A stretch of 64,000 bases of DNA from Bacteroidota bacterium (GCA_020444275.1 JAHLLG010000001.1:833773-897772); one strand, 5' to 3'; shown: positions 26,696 to 36,524, counted from the first letter of the stretch. The notes: generated by a model not told the origin, from the sequence alone. Translations and numbers: made by a program.

Positions 26696-27532
26696 ATGTA
26701 TAAAACCGTTTGGAATAAATGTCAGCGTTCTGTTTGCCAGCTAAGTTTCTATAGTTCGGCAGGTATTAAGCTTTTATCGATGACCGGATTTAAAGTAAAT
26801 GGACACTTTTTAATTACAGATGACTATTTATTTAAAATTTCAAAGGCGGTTAAGGTAAAATTGCGTTTTGTTGGCCCCGATGGATACTCAGAAAATTCAA
26901 GTGTTGAGTTGTCTATGAGTGAGTTAAAACAAAGAATTATAAAAGGCATTCATAAAGAAAAAACACCTTTTGCTACAATTAATATCGATTTTAAAGAGTT
27001 TGATAAAATTCCGTCTTTGAAGCTTAGTACGAAAAAGGAGGTAGCTATTGGATCGGAGATCGCTATTTTAGGATACCAACTAGACAAAGATAATTTAGCG
27101 ATTAAATCAGGAATAATTGCGTCATCATTTATAAACGGAAATGATAAAAAATATTTCCAGGTGGATTCCAGCCTTAAACAAGGTAACTCTGGTAGTCCGC
27201 TAATCAATGCAGAAACTGGAGAAGTTATTGGTGTAATAGGTCATAAACTGGCTTCAATTACTCAATCGCATAAACGAATGAAGCAAATAATAAATAATAA
27301 TTTGGCTATTCTTAAAAAGTCGCAGGGAAAATTTAATGTTGAAGAAATAGACCCAATCCAGGTATTAATTGCCAATCAAAATCAGATTAAACATATATCT
27401 AACGAAATATACAAGACTGCTACCATGACAAACGGGTACGCATTGGATATTTCTTATATAAATGATCTTTTCGAAGAGTTCATCGATGCCGAAGTTTCAC
27501 AATCTTCACAGAAATTTCACATTGATGCATAG
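26696..27532 (+). CDS. Trypsin-fold (Trypsin_2-like) protein lacking the catalytic His
   Basis: 278 residues, no signal peptide, so cytoplasmic. The serine-protease nucleophile region is intact: FQVDSSLKQGNSGSPLINAETGEVIGVIGHK with S166 in GNSGSP. At the place where the family has T-N-x-H-V, the text reads LITDDYLF (39-46), so the catalytic His is replaced by Tyr44. The Asp motif (usually DxALLK) is also not recognisable in FATINIDFKEF. C-terminal 70 residues form an extra helical extension (PIQVLIANQNQIKHISNEIYK). It could be a pseudoprotease binding peptides, or use an unusual mechanism. First real clue to partners: two small genes just upstream. Confidence 0.72.
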   Translation: MYKTVWNKCQRSVCQLSFYSSAGIKLLSMTGFKVNGHFLITDDYLFKISKAVKVKLRFVGPDGYSENSSVELSMSELKQRIIKGIHKEKTPFATINIDFKEFDKIPSLKLSTKKEVAIGSEIAILGYQLDKDNLAIKSGIIASSFINGNDKKYFQVDSSLKQGNSGSPLINAETGEVIGVIGHKLASITQSHKRMKQIINNNLAILKKSQGKFNVEEIDPIQVLIANQNQIKHISNEIYKTATMTNGYALDISYINDLFEEFIDAEVSQSSQKFHIDA

Positions 27533-27558
27533 TTCCTTAATGTAAGATGGTTTAGGTT

Positions 27559-27590
27559 AAAGAGCCGCTCCAAGTGAGTGGCTCTTTTTT
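27559..27590 (+). terminator. Rho-independent terminator after the trypsin-fold gene
   Basis: AAGAGCC-GCTC pairs with GAGT-GGCTCTT around loop CAAGT, with six or more T. Ends the 26221-27532 unit. Confidence 0.82.
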
Positions 27591-27646
27591 ATTATTTTTA
27601 AAAAAGAAAGTTTCTCAAATAACTTTTGATGATATGAATTGTTTGT

Positions 27647-27654
27647 AATTTTGT
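27647..27654 (+). promoter_or_regulatory. -7 promoter element before the cNMP-aspartase gene
   Basis: TAATTTTG matches TAnnTTTG, 31 bp before the ATG at 27686. A TTTG lies 17 bp upstream (27626-27629), slightly short of consensus spacing. Confidence 0.4.
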
Positions 27655-27685
27655 TTGTTAAATAGAATAATGAAAATAGATAGTT

Positions 27686-29545
27686 ATGGATATTGAAAAA
27701 GTTAATTTATTTATTAAAGAAATAGAACTTTTTAAGGGGTTGTCCGAAAAAGAGTTTGAAGTCTTAGCACAAAATATTGTAGAAAAAAAGTATAAAAAGG
27801 GAGAGTTGCTTTTTGAAGAGAACGGACCTCGTAAGGATATTTTTATCATTTATAAAGGTGAGGTAGAACTTTTTAAATCGGTTCACTTTGGAGCAGAAAC
27901 AAGGCTGTCGTATTTTAGTAAAGGTGATTTCCTGGGAGAGGGATCCTGGGCTAATGACTCTCCGCACTCAACCTCGGCAAGAGCTAAAACAGAAACTATA
28001 GTTTTTAGTATTAACAGAAAGTTTTTTGATGAAAATGGACCTGCAGCGGTTAAAATATTTAGCAATATTGCCCGGGTTATTTCAAGAAGAATGCGTCATG
28101 CTAATAATAGAATGATTAATGTTGCTGCTCAGTATGAATCGGGGCGAACAAGAAAAGAACACGATTTATTGGGTGATCGTGAAGTGCCTAATGAATATTT
28201 ATATGGTGTACAAACATTAAGAGCTTTAGAAAATTTTAACATCAGTGGAATAACCTTGAACTTTTTTCCGGTAATTATTCAGTCACTGGCAATGGTTAAA
28301 CTGGCTGCTGCTAAGACTAATGCTGAGTTGGGTTTACTTGAAAACTCATTAAGCAATGCAATAATACGTGCGTGCAATGAGATAATTAATGGCAAATATC
28401 ATAATCATTTTATTGTCGATATGATCCAGGGTGGAGCAGGTACATCAACTAATATGAATGCTAATGAGGTAATTGCTAACAGGGCACTTGAAATTTTAGG
28501 GTATGAAAGAGGTCAGTATGAGTTTTGTCATCCGAATAACCATGTTAACCTTTCACAATCGACAAATGATGCTTACCCAACGGCAATTAAGATTGCTTTA
28601 ATCAAGAGTAATGAAAAACTGATTAATGTGCTAAAAGATTTGGTGGAATCGTTTTATAATAAAGCAAAAGAGTTTGCTCATATTATAAAAATGGGGAGAA
28701 CACAATTGCAAGATGCTGTACCAATGACTCTGGGACAATCTTTTGAAGCTTATGCAGTAACCCTTGAAGAAGAAATAGAAAGATTGCAGCAAAATGCTAA
28801 TCTGTTTTTAGAAATAAATATGGGAGCAACAGCTATTGGAACCGGAATCAACTCAGATCCTGAATATGCAGATAAAGTGGTAAAACATCTTCAAAAGATA
28901 GCCGGATTAAAAGTTATAAATGCTAAAAATCTGGTGGAGGCCACTCAGGATACCGGTGCCTTTGTGATGTACTCATCGGCATTAAAACGACTTTCAGTAA
29001 AATTATCGAAAATATCTAACGATTTAAGGTTGTTATCATCTGGTCCAAGAACCGGTATCAATGAGATTAATTTGCCTCCTATGCAACCAGGTTCATCCAT
29101 AATGCCTGGTAAAGTAAATCCGGTAATTCCGGAGGTGGTGAATCAAATTGCGTTTAAAGTTATTGGTAACGACCTGACTGTAACTATGGGGGCAGAAGCT
29201 GGGCAGTTAGAACTGAATGTTATGGAACCTGTTATAGTTCAAAGTATTTTTGAATCGATTGAAATGCTTAGTAACGGAATGAAAACCTTTAAATATCGTT
29301 GTGTTGATGGAATAAAAGCCAATGAAAAACGATGTAAGGAAATGGTACAAAATAGTATTGGAATTGTTACTGCACTTAATCCGGTACTTGGATATGAAAC
29401 ATGCTCAAGTTTGGCAAAAGAGGCTTTAAATAAAGAGTTAAGTGTTTACGATTTGGTTATTGAAAAGGGAATTCTTTCCAAAGCGAAACTGGACACTTTG
29501 CTTATGCCCGAAAATATGATTAAACCACAAAAAATGAAGAGGTAA
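27686..29545 (+). CDS. aspA: Aspartate ammonia-lyase fused to an N-terminal cyclic-nucleotide-binding-like domain
   Basis: 619 residues. Residues 1-150: cNMP-binding/CRP-like beta-roll (LFKGLSEKEFEVLAQNIVEKKYKKGELLFEENGPRKDIFIIYKGEVELF) with the GE of the phosphate cassette (GDFLGEGSW, 81-88). Aligned by eye with CRP (RSAWVRAKT), the phosphate-binding Arg is His94 (HSTSARAKT), so classic cAMP binding is doubtful. Residues about 155-619: full aspartase, including EHDLLGDREVPNEYLYGVQTLRA, GGAGTSTNMN, STNDAYPT, MGRTQLQDAVPMTLGQ and the lyase signature GSSIMPGKVNP. Reaction: L-aspartate to fumarate plus ammonia. The fusion suggests allosteric control of aspartate catabolism by a nucleotide or other small ligand. 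Monogenic, between two terminators. Confidence 0.93.
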   Translation: MDIEKVNLFIKEIELFKGLSEKEFEVLAQNIVEKKYKKGELLFEENGPRKDIFIIYKGEVELFKSVHFGAETRLSYFSKGDFLGEGSWANDSPHSTSARAKTETIVFSINRKFFDENGPAAVKIFSNIARVISRRMRHANNRMINVAAQYESGRTRKEHDLLGDREVPNEYLYGVQTLRALENFNISGITLNFFPVIIQSLAMVKLAAAKTNAELGLLENSLSNAIIRACNEIINGKYHNHFIVDMIQGGAGTSTNMNANEVIANRALEILGYERGQYEFCHPNNHVNLSQSTNDAYPTAIKIALIKSNEKLINVLKDLVESFYNKAKEFAHIIKMGRTQLQDAVPMTLGQSFEAYAVTLEEEIERLQQNANLFLEINMGATAIGTGINSDPEYADKVVKHLQKIAGLKVINAKNLVEATQDTGAFVMYSSALKRLSVKLSKISNDLRLLSSGPRTGINEINLPPMQPGSSIMPGKVNPVIPEVVNQIAFKVIGNDLTVTMGAEAGQLELNVMEPVIVQSIFESIEMLSNGMKTFKYRCVDGIKANEKRCKEMVQNSIGIVTALNPVLGYETCSSLAKEALNKELSVYDLVIEKGILSKAKLDTLLMPENMIKPQKMKR

Positions 29546-29566
29546 TTTGATTTTTGATGATGTATC

Positions 29567-29605
29567 TAAAACAGTTTGAAAGTTTACTTTTCAAACTGTT
29601 TTTTG
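29567..29605. terminator. Bidirectional terminator between aspA and xseB
   Basis: AAACAGTTTGAAAGT pairs with ACTTTTCAAACTGTTT (about 14 bp, one bulge) with A-runs and T-runs on both sides; it serves both convergent genes. Confidence 0.85.
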
Positions 29606-29607
29606 TA

Positions 29608-29811
29608 TTACTCTGTTTCAATATCATCAAGTATTTTTTGAACTTCAGATTCTGTTTGTGTAAGTTTCTTTTTGCAGTGTTTTAGTAAATAAGAAACTCG
29701 CTTAACTTTATCCGATAACAGATCAATATCGAGTTCTTCATTTTCTATTTGTTGCAGGATATCTTCAATCTCTAAAACCGCTTCGTTATAAGATAGTTGT
29801 TTTTTAGTCAT
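29608..29811 (-). CDS. xseB: Exodeoxyribonuclease VII small subunit
   Basis: 67 residues, within the usual 60-80. Family pattern visible: KKQLSYNEAVLEIEDILQQIENEELDIDLLSDKVKRVSYLLKHCKKKL, two helices with the conserved SYxEA-xLExIL and the Leu/Asp pattern after it. Forms the small subunits of exonuclease VII, a complex degrading single-stranded DNA in both directions, with XseA. Starts 2 bp after the stop of the kinase gene, last in the leftward operon. Normally xseB follows xseA directly; here two kinase genes lie between. Confidence 0.88.
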   Translation of the reverse strand: MTKKQLSYNEAVLEIEDILQQIENEELDIDLLSDKVKRVSYLLKHCKKKLTQTESEVQKILDDIETE

Positions 29812-29813
29812 AA

Positions 29814-32738
29814 TTATATTTGAATGTTTTTGGGGACTGTAAATTTAAAAGTACTTCCTTTATTAATTTCACTTTCTACCCATATTTTTCCATTATGTTT
29901 TTCAACAAATTCACGGCAAAGTATTAGACCTAATCCACTGCCTTGTTCATCAGAGGTGCCGGTTGTTGAGTGGTGTACATCGATTCTAAACAGTTTTTTA
30001 ATATTTTCAGGACTAATACCTACACCATTATCCATTACCGAGAATTCGGTATAATCTTTATAATCTTTGCTGCTAACACGTATAAAACTATTGGTGTGTG
30101 AAAATTTGATGGCATTTGAGATTAAGTTTCGCAGAATAGCCGTAAGCATATCTTTATCACCAACGATAGTTTTTTCCTGGTCAATTTCGTTAATAAGATT
30201 AATATCTTTTTTCTCGGCATTCATTTTTAGTAAGTTGAAAATCTTGGTAATGATTTCAGAGATATTTACTTCAACTGGTGTAAATTTCATTTTGCCGCGT
30301 TGGGTTCTCGACCAGTGTAAAAGATTTTCCAGAAGTTCTAATAAATCATCAGCAGAATTATAGATGATTTCTATTGATTCTTTAATTTCTTCCGAATCGA
30401 AGTTGTCATAATTGTTAAGCAGATGCTGAGTTAAACCGTGCAATGCATTAAATGGGTTTCTAAGGTCGTGTGCTATAATTGAAAAGAACTTATCTTTAGT
30501 TGCATTAAGAATTTTTAAATTATCTTCAGATTCTTTTAATAACGTGTTTGATTTATCTACTTCTTCAATTTTTTCTTGCAATAAAATATTTGTCTTGCGC
30601 TTTGAAAGATATTGTGATAAAAACAATCCACCAGAAACCAGTGTGATTAACACAATTAGTGCTAAAAGATTACGTACATTCTTTTGTTTCTTTAACTCTA
30701 GTTCACGTATTTTATTTTCTGCTGTAAGTTGGCTTACCTCATCTTCAATTCGTGATAGCTCGCTATAGCTTTGCTCTAACTCAAAGTTCATTTGTATTTC
30801 GACTAATCGTTGTGAGTTAAGCTTAGCATTAATGGAGTCTTTAACAATTGTATAATTCAGATAATTATCGAGTGCTTTACTTTTATTTCCTTGTTTATTG
30901 TAATGTTTATATAATTCGTAGTAGGCATTTTTAATTAGCTCTAGATTATTAATGTTTTGTCCAATATTTAAGGACTGATTAATGTTATCAATTCCTTTCA
31001 TTTCTAATCCGCTTTCTAATCGGATAACTCCCACTTTTCGCAAGCATAATGCCTTTAGGTACTGATCATTTGTATTATTGCAATATTCTATTGTTTTTAG
31101 GTAGTACTCAATTGCTTTACTATTATTGTTAATTTTGGCATAAAAATTACCAATATCATTTAAGATGTCACTTACTCCTTTCATATCGCCCATGTTTTCT
31201 CTTAACTCCAGTGCTTTTTTTAAATTATCAATAGAGCGATCATATTCATTTAGTTCTAAAAGTGTGTTTCCAATGCTTTTATATGAATTAGCGATACTAA
31301 TTTTATCTCCAACCTCAATTCTTAATTCAAGCGCCTGATTATAATAGTCGAGTGCTTCATTGTATTTTTTTAACTTAAGATATGTGTTACCAATAATATG
31401 AAGTGAGTAGGCAATTTCTTTTTTATCACCAATTTCTCTTTTTATTTCCAATGCATTTGAGTAAGATTCCAATGCTTTATTAAAATTATCAATATTATCA
31501 TATATAATACCAATATTGTTAAGAATAGAGGCGATCTTATTTTTATTGTTAAGCTCTTTATATATTTTCAATGCTTCGAGGTAGCTTTGTAGTGCCAGGT
31601 CAAACTTGTTAAGTTTCTTCTGTGTATTACCAATTTGATTAATGGTGTTGGCAATATATGATCTATTACCAATATTTAAATAATTGTTCAGCGATTTATT
31701 GAGATAATCGAGCGATTCAGAAAGCTTATTTAGTTTTTTATAAACTAAAGCAATGTTCGTTTGCGACTGGGCAATGCCTAAGATATCCTGAATACTTTCT
31801 CTGATTTTTAAGGATGTAAGATAAAATTCTAAGGCATTATCTGTATCATTATTGACAAGATATATACTTCCAATATGGTTGTATGAACTGGCAATAAGTT
31901 TGCGGTTTCCTAGATTTGTTCTTAGTTCCAGTGCTTTTGAGTTGTAATCCAGTGCTTTTTTATATTCACCAACATCTTTATACACTGTTCCAATATTGCT
32001 AAGGATATTTGATTCGCCTAATGTATCTTCTAATTCCCGAAATATATCAAGTGATTTTTCAAAATAGAATAATGAGCTATCGTATTGACTATTGTTCCAG
32101 TATAAGCTTCCAATATAATTAAGAGTATTGGCAATTTCTTTTTGATCAAAGGCAAGGTTTGAAGCGTTTAACGCTTTTTCATGGTAGTTTAAAGATTCCC
32201 TGAATTGCCCTTGTAACTTGTAAATAATCCCAATATTATTATAAGCTTCGGATATTTTATTGTCTTCTTCCGCTAAATATAAGTTTAATGGCTTTTGATA
32301 GTAGAATAGTGCATTATTATAATTACTGAGCATTTTCTCCGAGTGTCCTAGTTTTGTATAGATATAGATTTTATTCTCCGGAGCTCTTTGCTCATAAAAG
32401 TAATCTAATGCTTTTTCGTAAAATTCGATAGCTGGCTGAAAACGGCTCATTTCAAAGTATACATCTCCTATGTACATGTTGGAATAAGCTATGAGTTCCT
32501 GGTCATTTTCTTGTTTAGAAATTTCAAGTGCTTTTCCGGCGTAATTTAAACTTTTATTTAAATCGACAGTGTGATAGAGTTTAGATAGTTTGCCGAGAAT
32601 GAATATTGATTTTTCTGGCTTAGTCTGTTTTAACAGGTTCTCAAGGCTATCAATTGCAGGTTGGTTGTTTTGAGAATAGGCAAATGTTCCGCTAGCTAGC
32701 AGAACGATTAAGAGTAAGGTATGTGATATGAATCTCAT
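29814..32738 (-). CDS. TPR-repeat sensor histidine kinase (orphan)
   Basis: 974 residues: signal peptide (1-22), a long periplasmic TPR array with units of about 40 residues of the TPR_12/Kinesin-light-chain style (ANTLNYIGSLYWNNSQYDSSLFYFEKSLDIFREL), a helical linker, one membrane helix (NLLALIVLITLVSGGLFLSQYL), a coiled coil and a HisKA/HATPase core: phospho-acceptor in FFSIIAHDLRNPFNALHGL, N-box LRNLISNAIKFS, G1 DNGVGIS, G2 GSGLGL. No receiver domain or response regulator is encoded near it, so it is an orphan. It is closely related in architecture to the next kinase upstream and is cotranscribed with exonuclease VII subunits. Confidence 0.9.
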   Translation of the reverse strand: MRFISHTLLLIVLLASGTFAYSQNNQPAIDSLENLLKQTKPEKSIFILGKLSKLYHTVDLNKSLNYAGKALEISKQENDQELIAYSNMYIGDVYFEMSRFQPAIEFYEKALDYFYEQRAPENKIYIYTKLGHSEKMLSNYNNALFYYQKPLNLYLAEEDNKISEAYNNIGIIYKLQGQFRESLNYHEKALNASNLAFDQKEIANTLNYIGSLYWNNSQYDSSLFYFEKSLDIFRELEDTLGESNILSNIGTVYKDVGEYKKALDYNSKALELRTNLGNRKLIASSYNHIGSIYLVNNDTDNALEFYLTSLKIRESIQDILGIAQSQTNIALVYKKLNKLSESLDYLNKSLNNYLNIGNRSYIANTINQIGNTQKKLNKFDLALQSYLEALKIYKELNNKNKIASILNNIGIIYDNIDNFNKALESYSNALEIKREIGDKKEIAYSLHIIGNTYLKLKKYNEALDYYNQALELRIEVGDKISIANSYKSIGNTLLELNEYDRSIDNLKKALELRENMGDMKGVSDILNDIGNFYAKINNNSKAIEYYLKTIEYCNNTNDQYLKALCLRKVGVIRLESGLEMKGIDNINQSLNIGQNINNLELIKNAYYELYKHYNKQGNKSKALDNYLNYTIVKDSINAKLNSQRLVEIQMNFELEQSYSELSRIEDEVSQLTAENKIRELELKKQKNVRNLLALIVLITLVSGGLFLSQYLSKRKTNILLQEKIEEVDKSNTLLKESEDNLKILNATKDKFFSIIAHDLRNPFNALHGLTQHLLNNYDNFDSEEIKESIEIIYNSADDLLELLENLLHWSRTQRGKMKFTPVEVNISEIITKIFNLLKMNAEKKDINLINEIDQEKTIVGDKDMLTAILRNLISNAIKFSHTNSFIRVSSKDYKDYTEFSVMDNGVGISPENIKKLFRIDVHHSTTGTSDEQGSGLGLILCREFVEKHNGKIWVESEINKGSTFKFTVPKNIQI

Positions 32739-32758
32739 GCACTATTCAAAAATAAAAG

Positions 32759-35053
32759 TTAATTCAATGGTAAACTAAAACTAAATGTGCTTCCCTTGCC
32801 TAATGTGCTTTCAACGTAGATATCACCGCCACTTTGATTAACCAGCTCTTTGCACAATATTAAACCAAGTCCGGAACCAGACTCGTTATCTGTACCTTTC
32901 GTTGAATGTTCCTGATCAATCTTAAATAATTTCTCAAGGTTTTCTTTGCTAATTCCTCTGCCACTATCCTGAACAGAAATCAAGATATTTTTATCTTTTA
33001 TTTTAGAAGTTATTCTTATTTCACCTTTTTTATCAGTGAATTTAACAGCATTGTTTAGTAAGTTTCTCAACACAGTTGAAATGACATGCTTATCTACCTT
33101 TACACTAGTGTCTTTGTTAACTTCATTGTGAACTGCGATTTGTTTTTTTGCAATTGAAATATTCAATAGTGATAAAACATCATCAATGGAATCGTATAAA
33201 TTAACTTCAACAGGTGATAATTTTACACTGCCTAACTGTGATTTTGACCATTGTAGTAAGTTACTTAAGAGGTTAAAAAGGTTCTGTGATGATTCATAAA
33301 TCAGTCGAGAATACTCAGATAATTCTTCTTTTTCCAATTCATCCATTTGATTATATAATGTTTCTGAAAATCCCAACAGTGACTGGAATGGATTTTTTAA
33401 ATCGTGAGCAATAATAGAAAAGAATTTATCTTTTGTTGCATTGAGTTCTTTTAAATTATTTTCTGATGAGGTTAGCTTGTGATTTGTTTCTTCAAGCTGA
33501 TCGTTTTTAGTTTTTAATAACGTATTGGTTTTCTTTTTTAATCTGAACCTACTAAAACTTAATACAGCAAGGGCAAGAATAAGCAGGGTAAAAGCTATCC
33601 AATAATTCATTATATTCTTTTGGCGGTTAAGTTCTAATAAATGGATCTGATTATCTTTTTTAAGCAACTCATTTTCAGTTTCAAGATTTTCAGTTTCATA
33701 TTTTATTTTCATTTCTGCAATTCTGTCAGTACTTTCATTAGAGTAAATACTGTCCTGAACTTCAGAATATAGCTTATAATATTCCAGCGCTTTTTTATAA
33801 TTATTTAGTTTGGAATACATCTGATGGTATAAATCATATGATTCAGTTAACCAGATTTTTATATTCATCTGTTTAGATAACTCTATGGCAAGATCCAGAT
33901 ATTCCTTAGATTTTGTGTATTGTTTTTGACTCAAAAAAAGTTTCGCCAAATTATTATAGTTATTGGCTAAATTGTATGTGTTATTTAATTCCTTTGTAAT
34001 GTCTGTAGATTTTTTCAGGTTAGAATAAGCTTTATCATATTCTCCCAGGTCGAGATAAATTAGTCCAATATTATTTAATGCAGTTGCAATACCATCTTTA
34101 TCATCTATTTTTTGGTTAAGTTCTAATGACTTGTTGTAGTATTCAAGTGCCTTTTCTTTATTTCCACTGTCATCATAAGCTGTTCCTATATTATTGTATT
34201 CATTAGCCTGACCGTATAGAGAGCCTAGTTCGATATCTATCTCCAAGGCTTTCTTATAATACTCCAAGGCTTTTTCATTTTCTTTTAAAGATTGATATAC
34301 AATTCCCAGGTTGTTATACATCATTGAAAGTCCTTCGGGCATTTCTAGCTCATGATATATCTCAAGGCCTTTAAAAAAGTACTTTAATGCCTGGTCGTAA
34401 CTCGAAATTTCGTAATATGAATTTCCTAATCCATTATACAATTGTGCTTGTGATTCAATGTTGTTTGTTCTTTCTGCTATCTCTATTCCTTTAAGATGGT
34501 TTTGGATGGCTTCTTTATATTTGGCATTTTCCTGATAGGTTAATCCTATTCTGTTATAGAATGAAATAACACCCTCCTGATCGTTAGTGGATAAGCTTAA
34601 ATCTAAACCCTTAGTATAGTATTCAATGGCTTTTGTCAAATTATTATCGTAACTATACAAAGATCCCAAATTATAATAAATATTGGCGATCATTTTCGGA
34701 TCATTTAATTCTAATCTCAGATCTAGGCATTTTTCATAAAACTCTAATGCTTTTTCAATATCTCCTCGATAAAAATAAACGTTTCCAATTCGGTTATAAG
34801 AATCTGACACACCCTTTTTATCATTTAAAATATGTGCGAGGTTAAGTGCTTCGTTGGCAAAGTACAAACTACTATCCAAAGACTGATTCCAATAACTCAT
34901 GGAGATATTATTAAGTATGTCGATTTTTTCTTTATCAGCAGCTGTGTTTAGCTCTTTAAAAAGACTATCGAGTATTTGCCTTTGCTCTTGAGCTACAGCA
35001 TATAAGGTGCTAATCAGAAGAATTATAATAAAAGTAAGTTTACTAGTTCGCAT
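32759..35053 (-). CDS. TPR-repeat sensor histidine kinase (orphan, second copy)
   Basis: 764 residues from the ATG at 35053 (clean signal peptide KLTFIIILLISTLYAVAQ); an ATG at 35077 adds 8 residues. Periplasmic TPR array (shorter than in the neighbour), membrane helix (IMNYWIAFTLLILALAVLSF), coiled coil, HisKA with FFSIIAHDLKNPFQSLLGFSE, N-box LRNLLNNAVKFT, G1 DSGRGIS, G2 GSGLGL and an HATPase ending TFSFSLPLN. The kinase cores of this protein and its neighbour (29814-32738) share the phrase ATKDKFFSIIAHDL, pointing to a tandem duplication. 55 bp after xseA and 20 bp before the next kinase in transcription order. Signal unknown. Confidence 0.9.
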   Translation of the reverse strand: MRTSKLTFIIILLISTLYAVAQEQRQILDSLFKELNTAADKEKIDILNNISMSYWNQSLDSSLYFANEALNLAHILNDKKGVSDSYNRIGNVYFYRGDIEKALEFYEKCLDLRLELNDPKMIANIYYNLGSLYSYDNNLTKAIEYYTKGLDLSLSTNDQEGVISFYNRIGLTYQENAKYKEAIQNHLKGIEIAERTNNIESQAQLYNGLGNSYYEISSYDQALKYFFKGLEIYHELEMPEGLSMMYNNLGIVYQSLKENEKALEYYKKALEIDIELGSLYGQANEYNNIGTAYDDSGNKEKALEYYNKSLELNQKIDDKDGIATALNNIGLIYLDLGEYDKAYSNLKKSTDITKELNNTYNLANNYNNLAKLFLSQKQYTKSKEYLDLAIELSKQMNIKIWLTESYDLYHQMYSKLNNYKKALEYYKLYSEVQDSIYSNESTDRIAEMKIKYETENLETENELLKKDNQIHLLELNRQKNIMNYWIAFTLLILALAVLSFSRFRLKKKTNTLLKTKNDQLEETNHKLTSSENNLKELNATKDKFFSIIAHDLKNPFQSLLGFSETLYNQMDELEKEELSEYSRLIYESSQNLFNLLSNLLQWSKSQLGSVKLSPVEVNLYDSIDDVLSLLNISIAKKQIAVHNEVNKDTSVKVDKHVISTVLRNLLNNAVKFTDKKGEIRITSKIKDKNILISVQDSGRGISKENLEKLFKIDQEHSTKGTDNESGSGLGLILCKELVNQSGGDIYVESTLGKGSTFSFSLPLN

Positions 35054-35131
35054 TAAGTAAGGAAATTTAGGTTTCAAGTTAAGAAATAAAACTAATTAAT
35101 AAAAATTTGATTATAATGTAATGATATTAGG

Positions 35132-36523
35132 TTATTCTTTTTTGCGTTTCCGCATTTTTTCTTTGACTGTACTACGTATAAACCCGTTAAAAAGTTTTGT
35201 TATTACCTCGTCATTTTCTGCTACTGATTGCATATCATATAACTTTTTGTTATTTAAATAAGTTATTGAGTAGCCTCTTTTTAGGATATTGATAGGATCC
35301 AGAAGTGTATTTTTGTTTTCCATGTTCTTCAGCATCCCTTTCTGATTTTCAATATATCGTTTCGATTTGTATTTTAAACTTTCCTGGTATAACCCAACTT
35401 TGGTTTGCTGACCAAAAAGTAATTTTGTTGCTCTTTGTTCAGTTAAATTACGAAAACGGTTTAGTAAAACCTTCTGGGTGTGATATAATGTTGTTATGCT
35501 GTTTTTAATTTTCCCCGATTTTAATACTAAAGCGTTCTCTTCTCTATCAAGTTTTCTGGTTACAAGATGTTCCAGATGCACTCCAATTGTATTGAGCGAT
35601 GATTTTTGATCTTGCAAATATTCTGTTGTGATGGTATATATTGTATCTTTTATTGCCGTCAGATTATCTTCAAATTCTGCTGTTTTTTCAATAATATATT
35701 CAGCCACGGCTGTAGGTGTTTTAAGTTTGTGATATGCTACAAGATCTGCAACTGATTCATCTTTATCGTGACCTATTCCTGTCAAAACAGGTAATGGATA
35801 CTGCGCTATATTTGCTGCCAACAAATAATTATTAAAACAACTTAAATCGGCCTGAGAGCCTCCACCGCGAATAATAACAACAATATCAAAAAAATCTTCG
35901 TATTCGTAAATTTTTTCCAGCGAATGAATAATGGATTCTTCTGCTTGCATTCCCTGCATTATGGATGGAAACAGCTTGAAATAAAAAGTATATCCGTAGC
36001 TGTTATTTTCCAACTGGTTTATAAAATCCTGATAACCTGCAGCTGTCTCGGAAGAAATAACAGCAATTTTTTGCGGCACAATTGGAAATGAAAGTTCCTT
36101 ATTCATACCTATAACACCTTCATCTTCCAGTCTTTTTATTATTTCTGCTCTTTTCTGAGCCAGATCACCTAAAGTATAACTGGGATCAATATCGGCAATG
36201 TTTAAACTAAATCCATACAATTCATGGAATTCAACCGAAGCTTTAATCAACACTTTTAATCCGGGAACTAGTTCCTGGCCTGTAATATTTTCAAAATAGG
36301 GTTTTAACATTCTAAAAGTAAAAGCCCAGATTGTACCTCTTGACCTGGCAATTATATGATCAGATATTGCATCTTTCTCAATCAGTTCAAGATAACAGTG
36401 ACCATTTCGGTTCACCTTAACCTCACTTATTTCAGCAATAACCCAAATTGTATCTGGAAAACCTGTTTTTATAGATTCCTGGATATTTTTATTTAGCTCA
36501 AGTAAGGTTATTTTTTGAATCAT
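35132..36523 (-). CDS. xseA: Exodeoxyribonuclease VII large subunit
   Basis: 463 residues, normal for XseA. N-terminal OB-fold (VIAEISEVKVNRNGHCYLELIEK), catalytic core with PQKIAVISSETAAGYQDF, VVIIRGGGSQADLSCFN and PVLTGIGHDKDESVADLVAYHKLKTPTAVAEYI, then a long helical arm and the C-terminal LDPINILKRGYSIT. Nuclease degrading single-stranded DNA to oligonucleotides, in repair and removal of aberrant DNA. Its start lies 1 bp beyond the stop of the T9SS protease gene, so they are coupled. The small subunit gene xseB is 5.3 kb away at the end of the same operon. Confidence 0.93.
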   Translation of the reverse strand: MIQKITLLELNKNIQESIKTGFPDTIWVIAEISEVKVNRNGHCYLELIEKDAISDHIIARSRGTIWAFTFRMLKPYFENITGQELVPGLKVLIKASVEFHELYGFSLNIADIDPSYTLGDLAQKRAEIIKRLEDEGVIGMNKELSFPIVPQKIAVISSETAAGYQDFINQLENNSYGYTFYFKLFPSIMQGMQAEESIIHSLEKIYEYEDFFDIVVIIRGGGSQADLSCFNNYLLAANIAQYPLPVLTGIGHDKDESVADLVAYHKLKTPTAVAEYIIEKTAEFEDNLTAIKDTIYTITTEYLQDQKSSLNTIGVHLEHLVTRKLDREENALVLKSGKIKNSITTLYHTQKVLLNRFRNLTEQRATKLLFGQQTKVGLYQESLKYKSKRYIENQKGMLKNMENKNTLLDPINILKRGYSITYLNNKKLYDMQSVAENDEVITKLFNGFIRSTVKEKMRKRKKE

Positions 36524-36524
36524 T

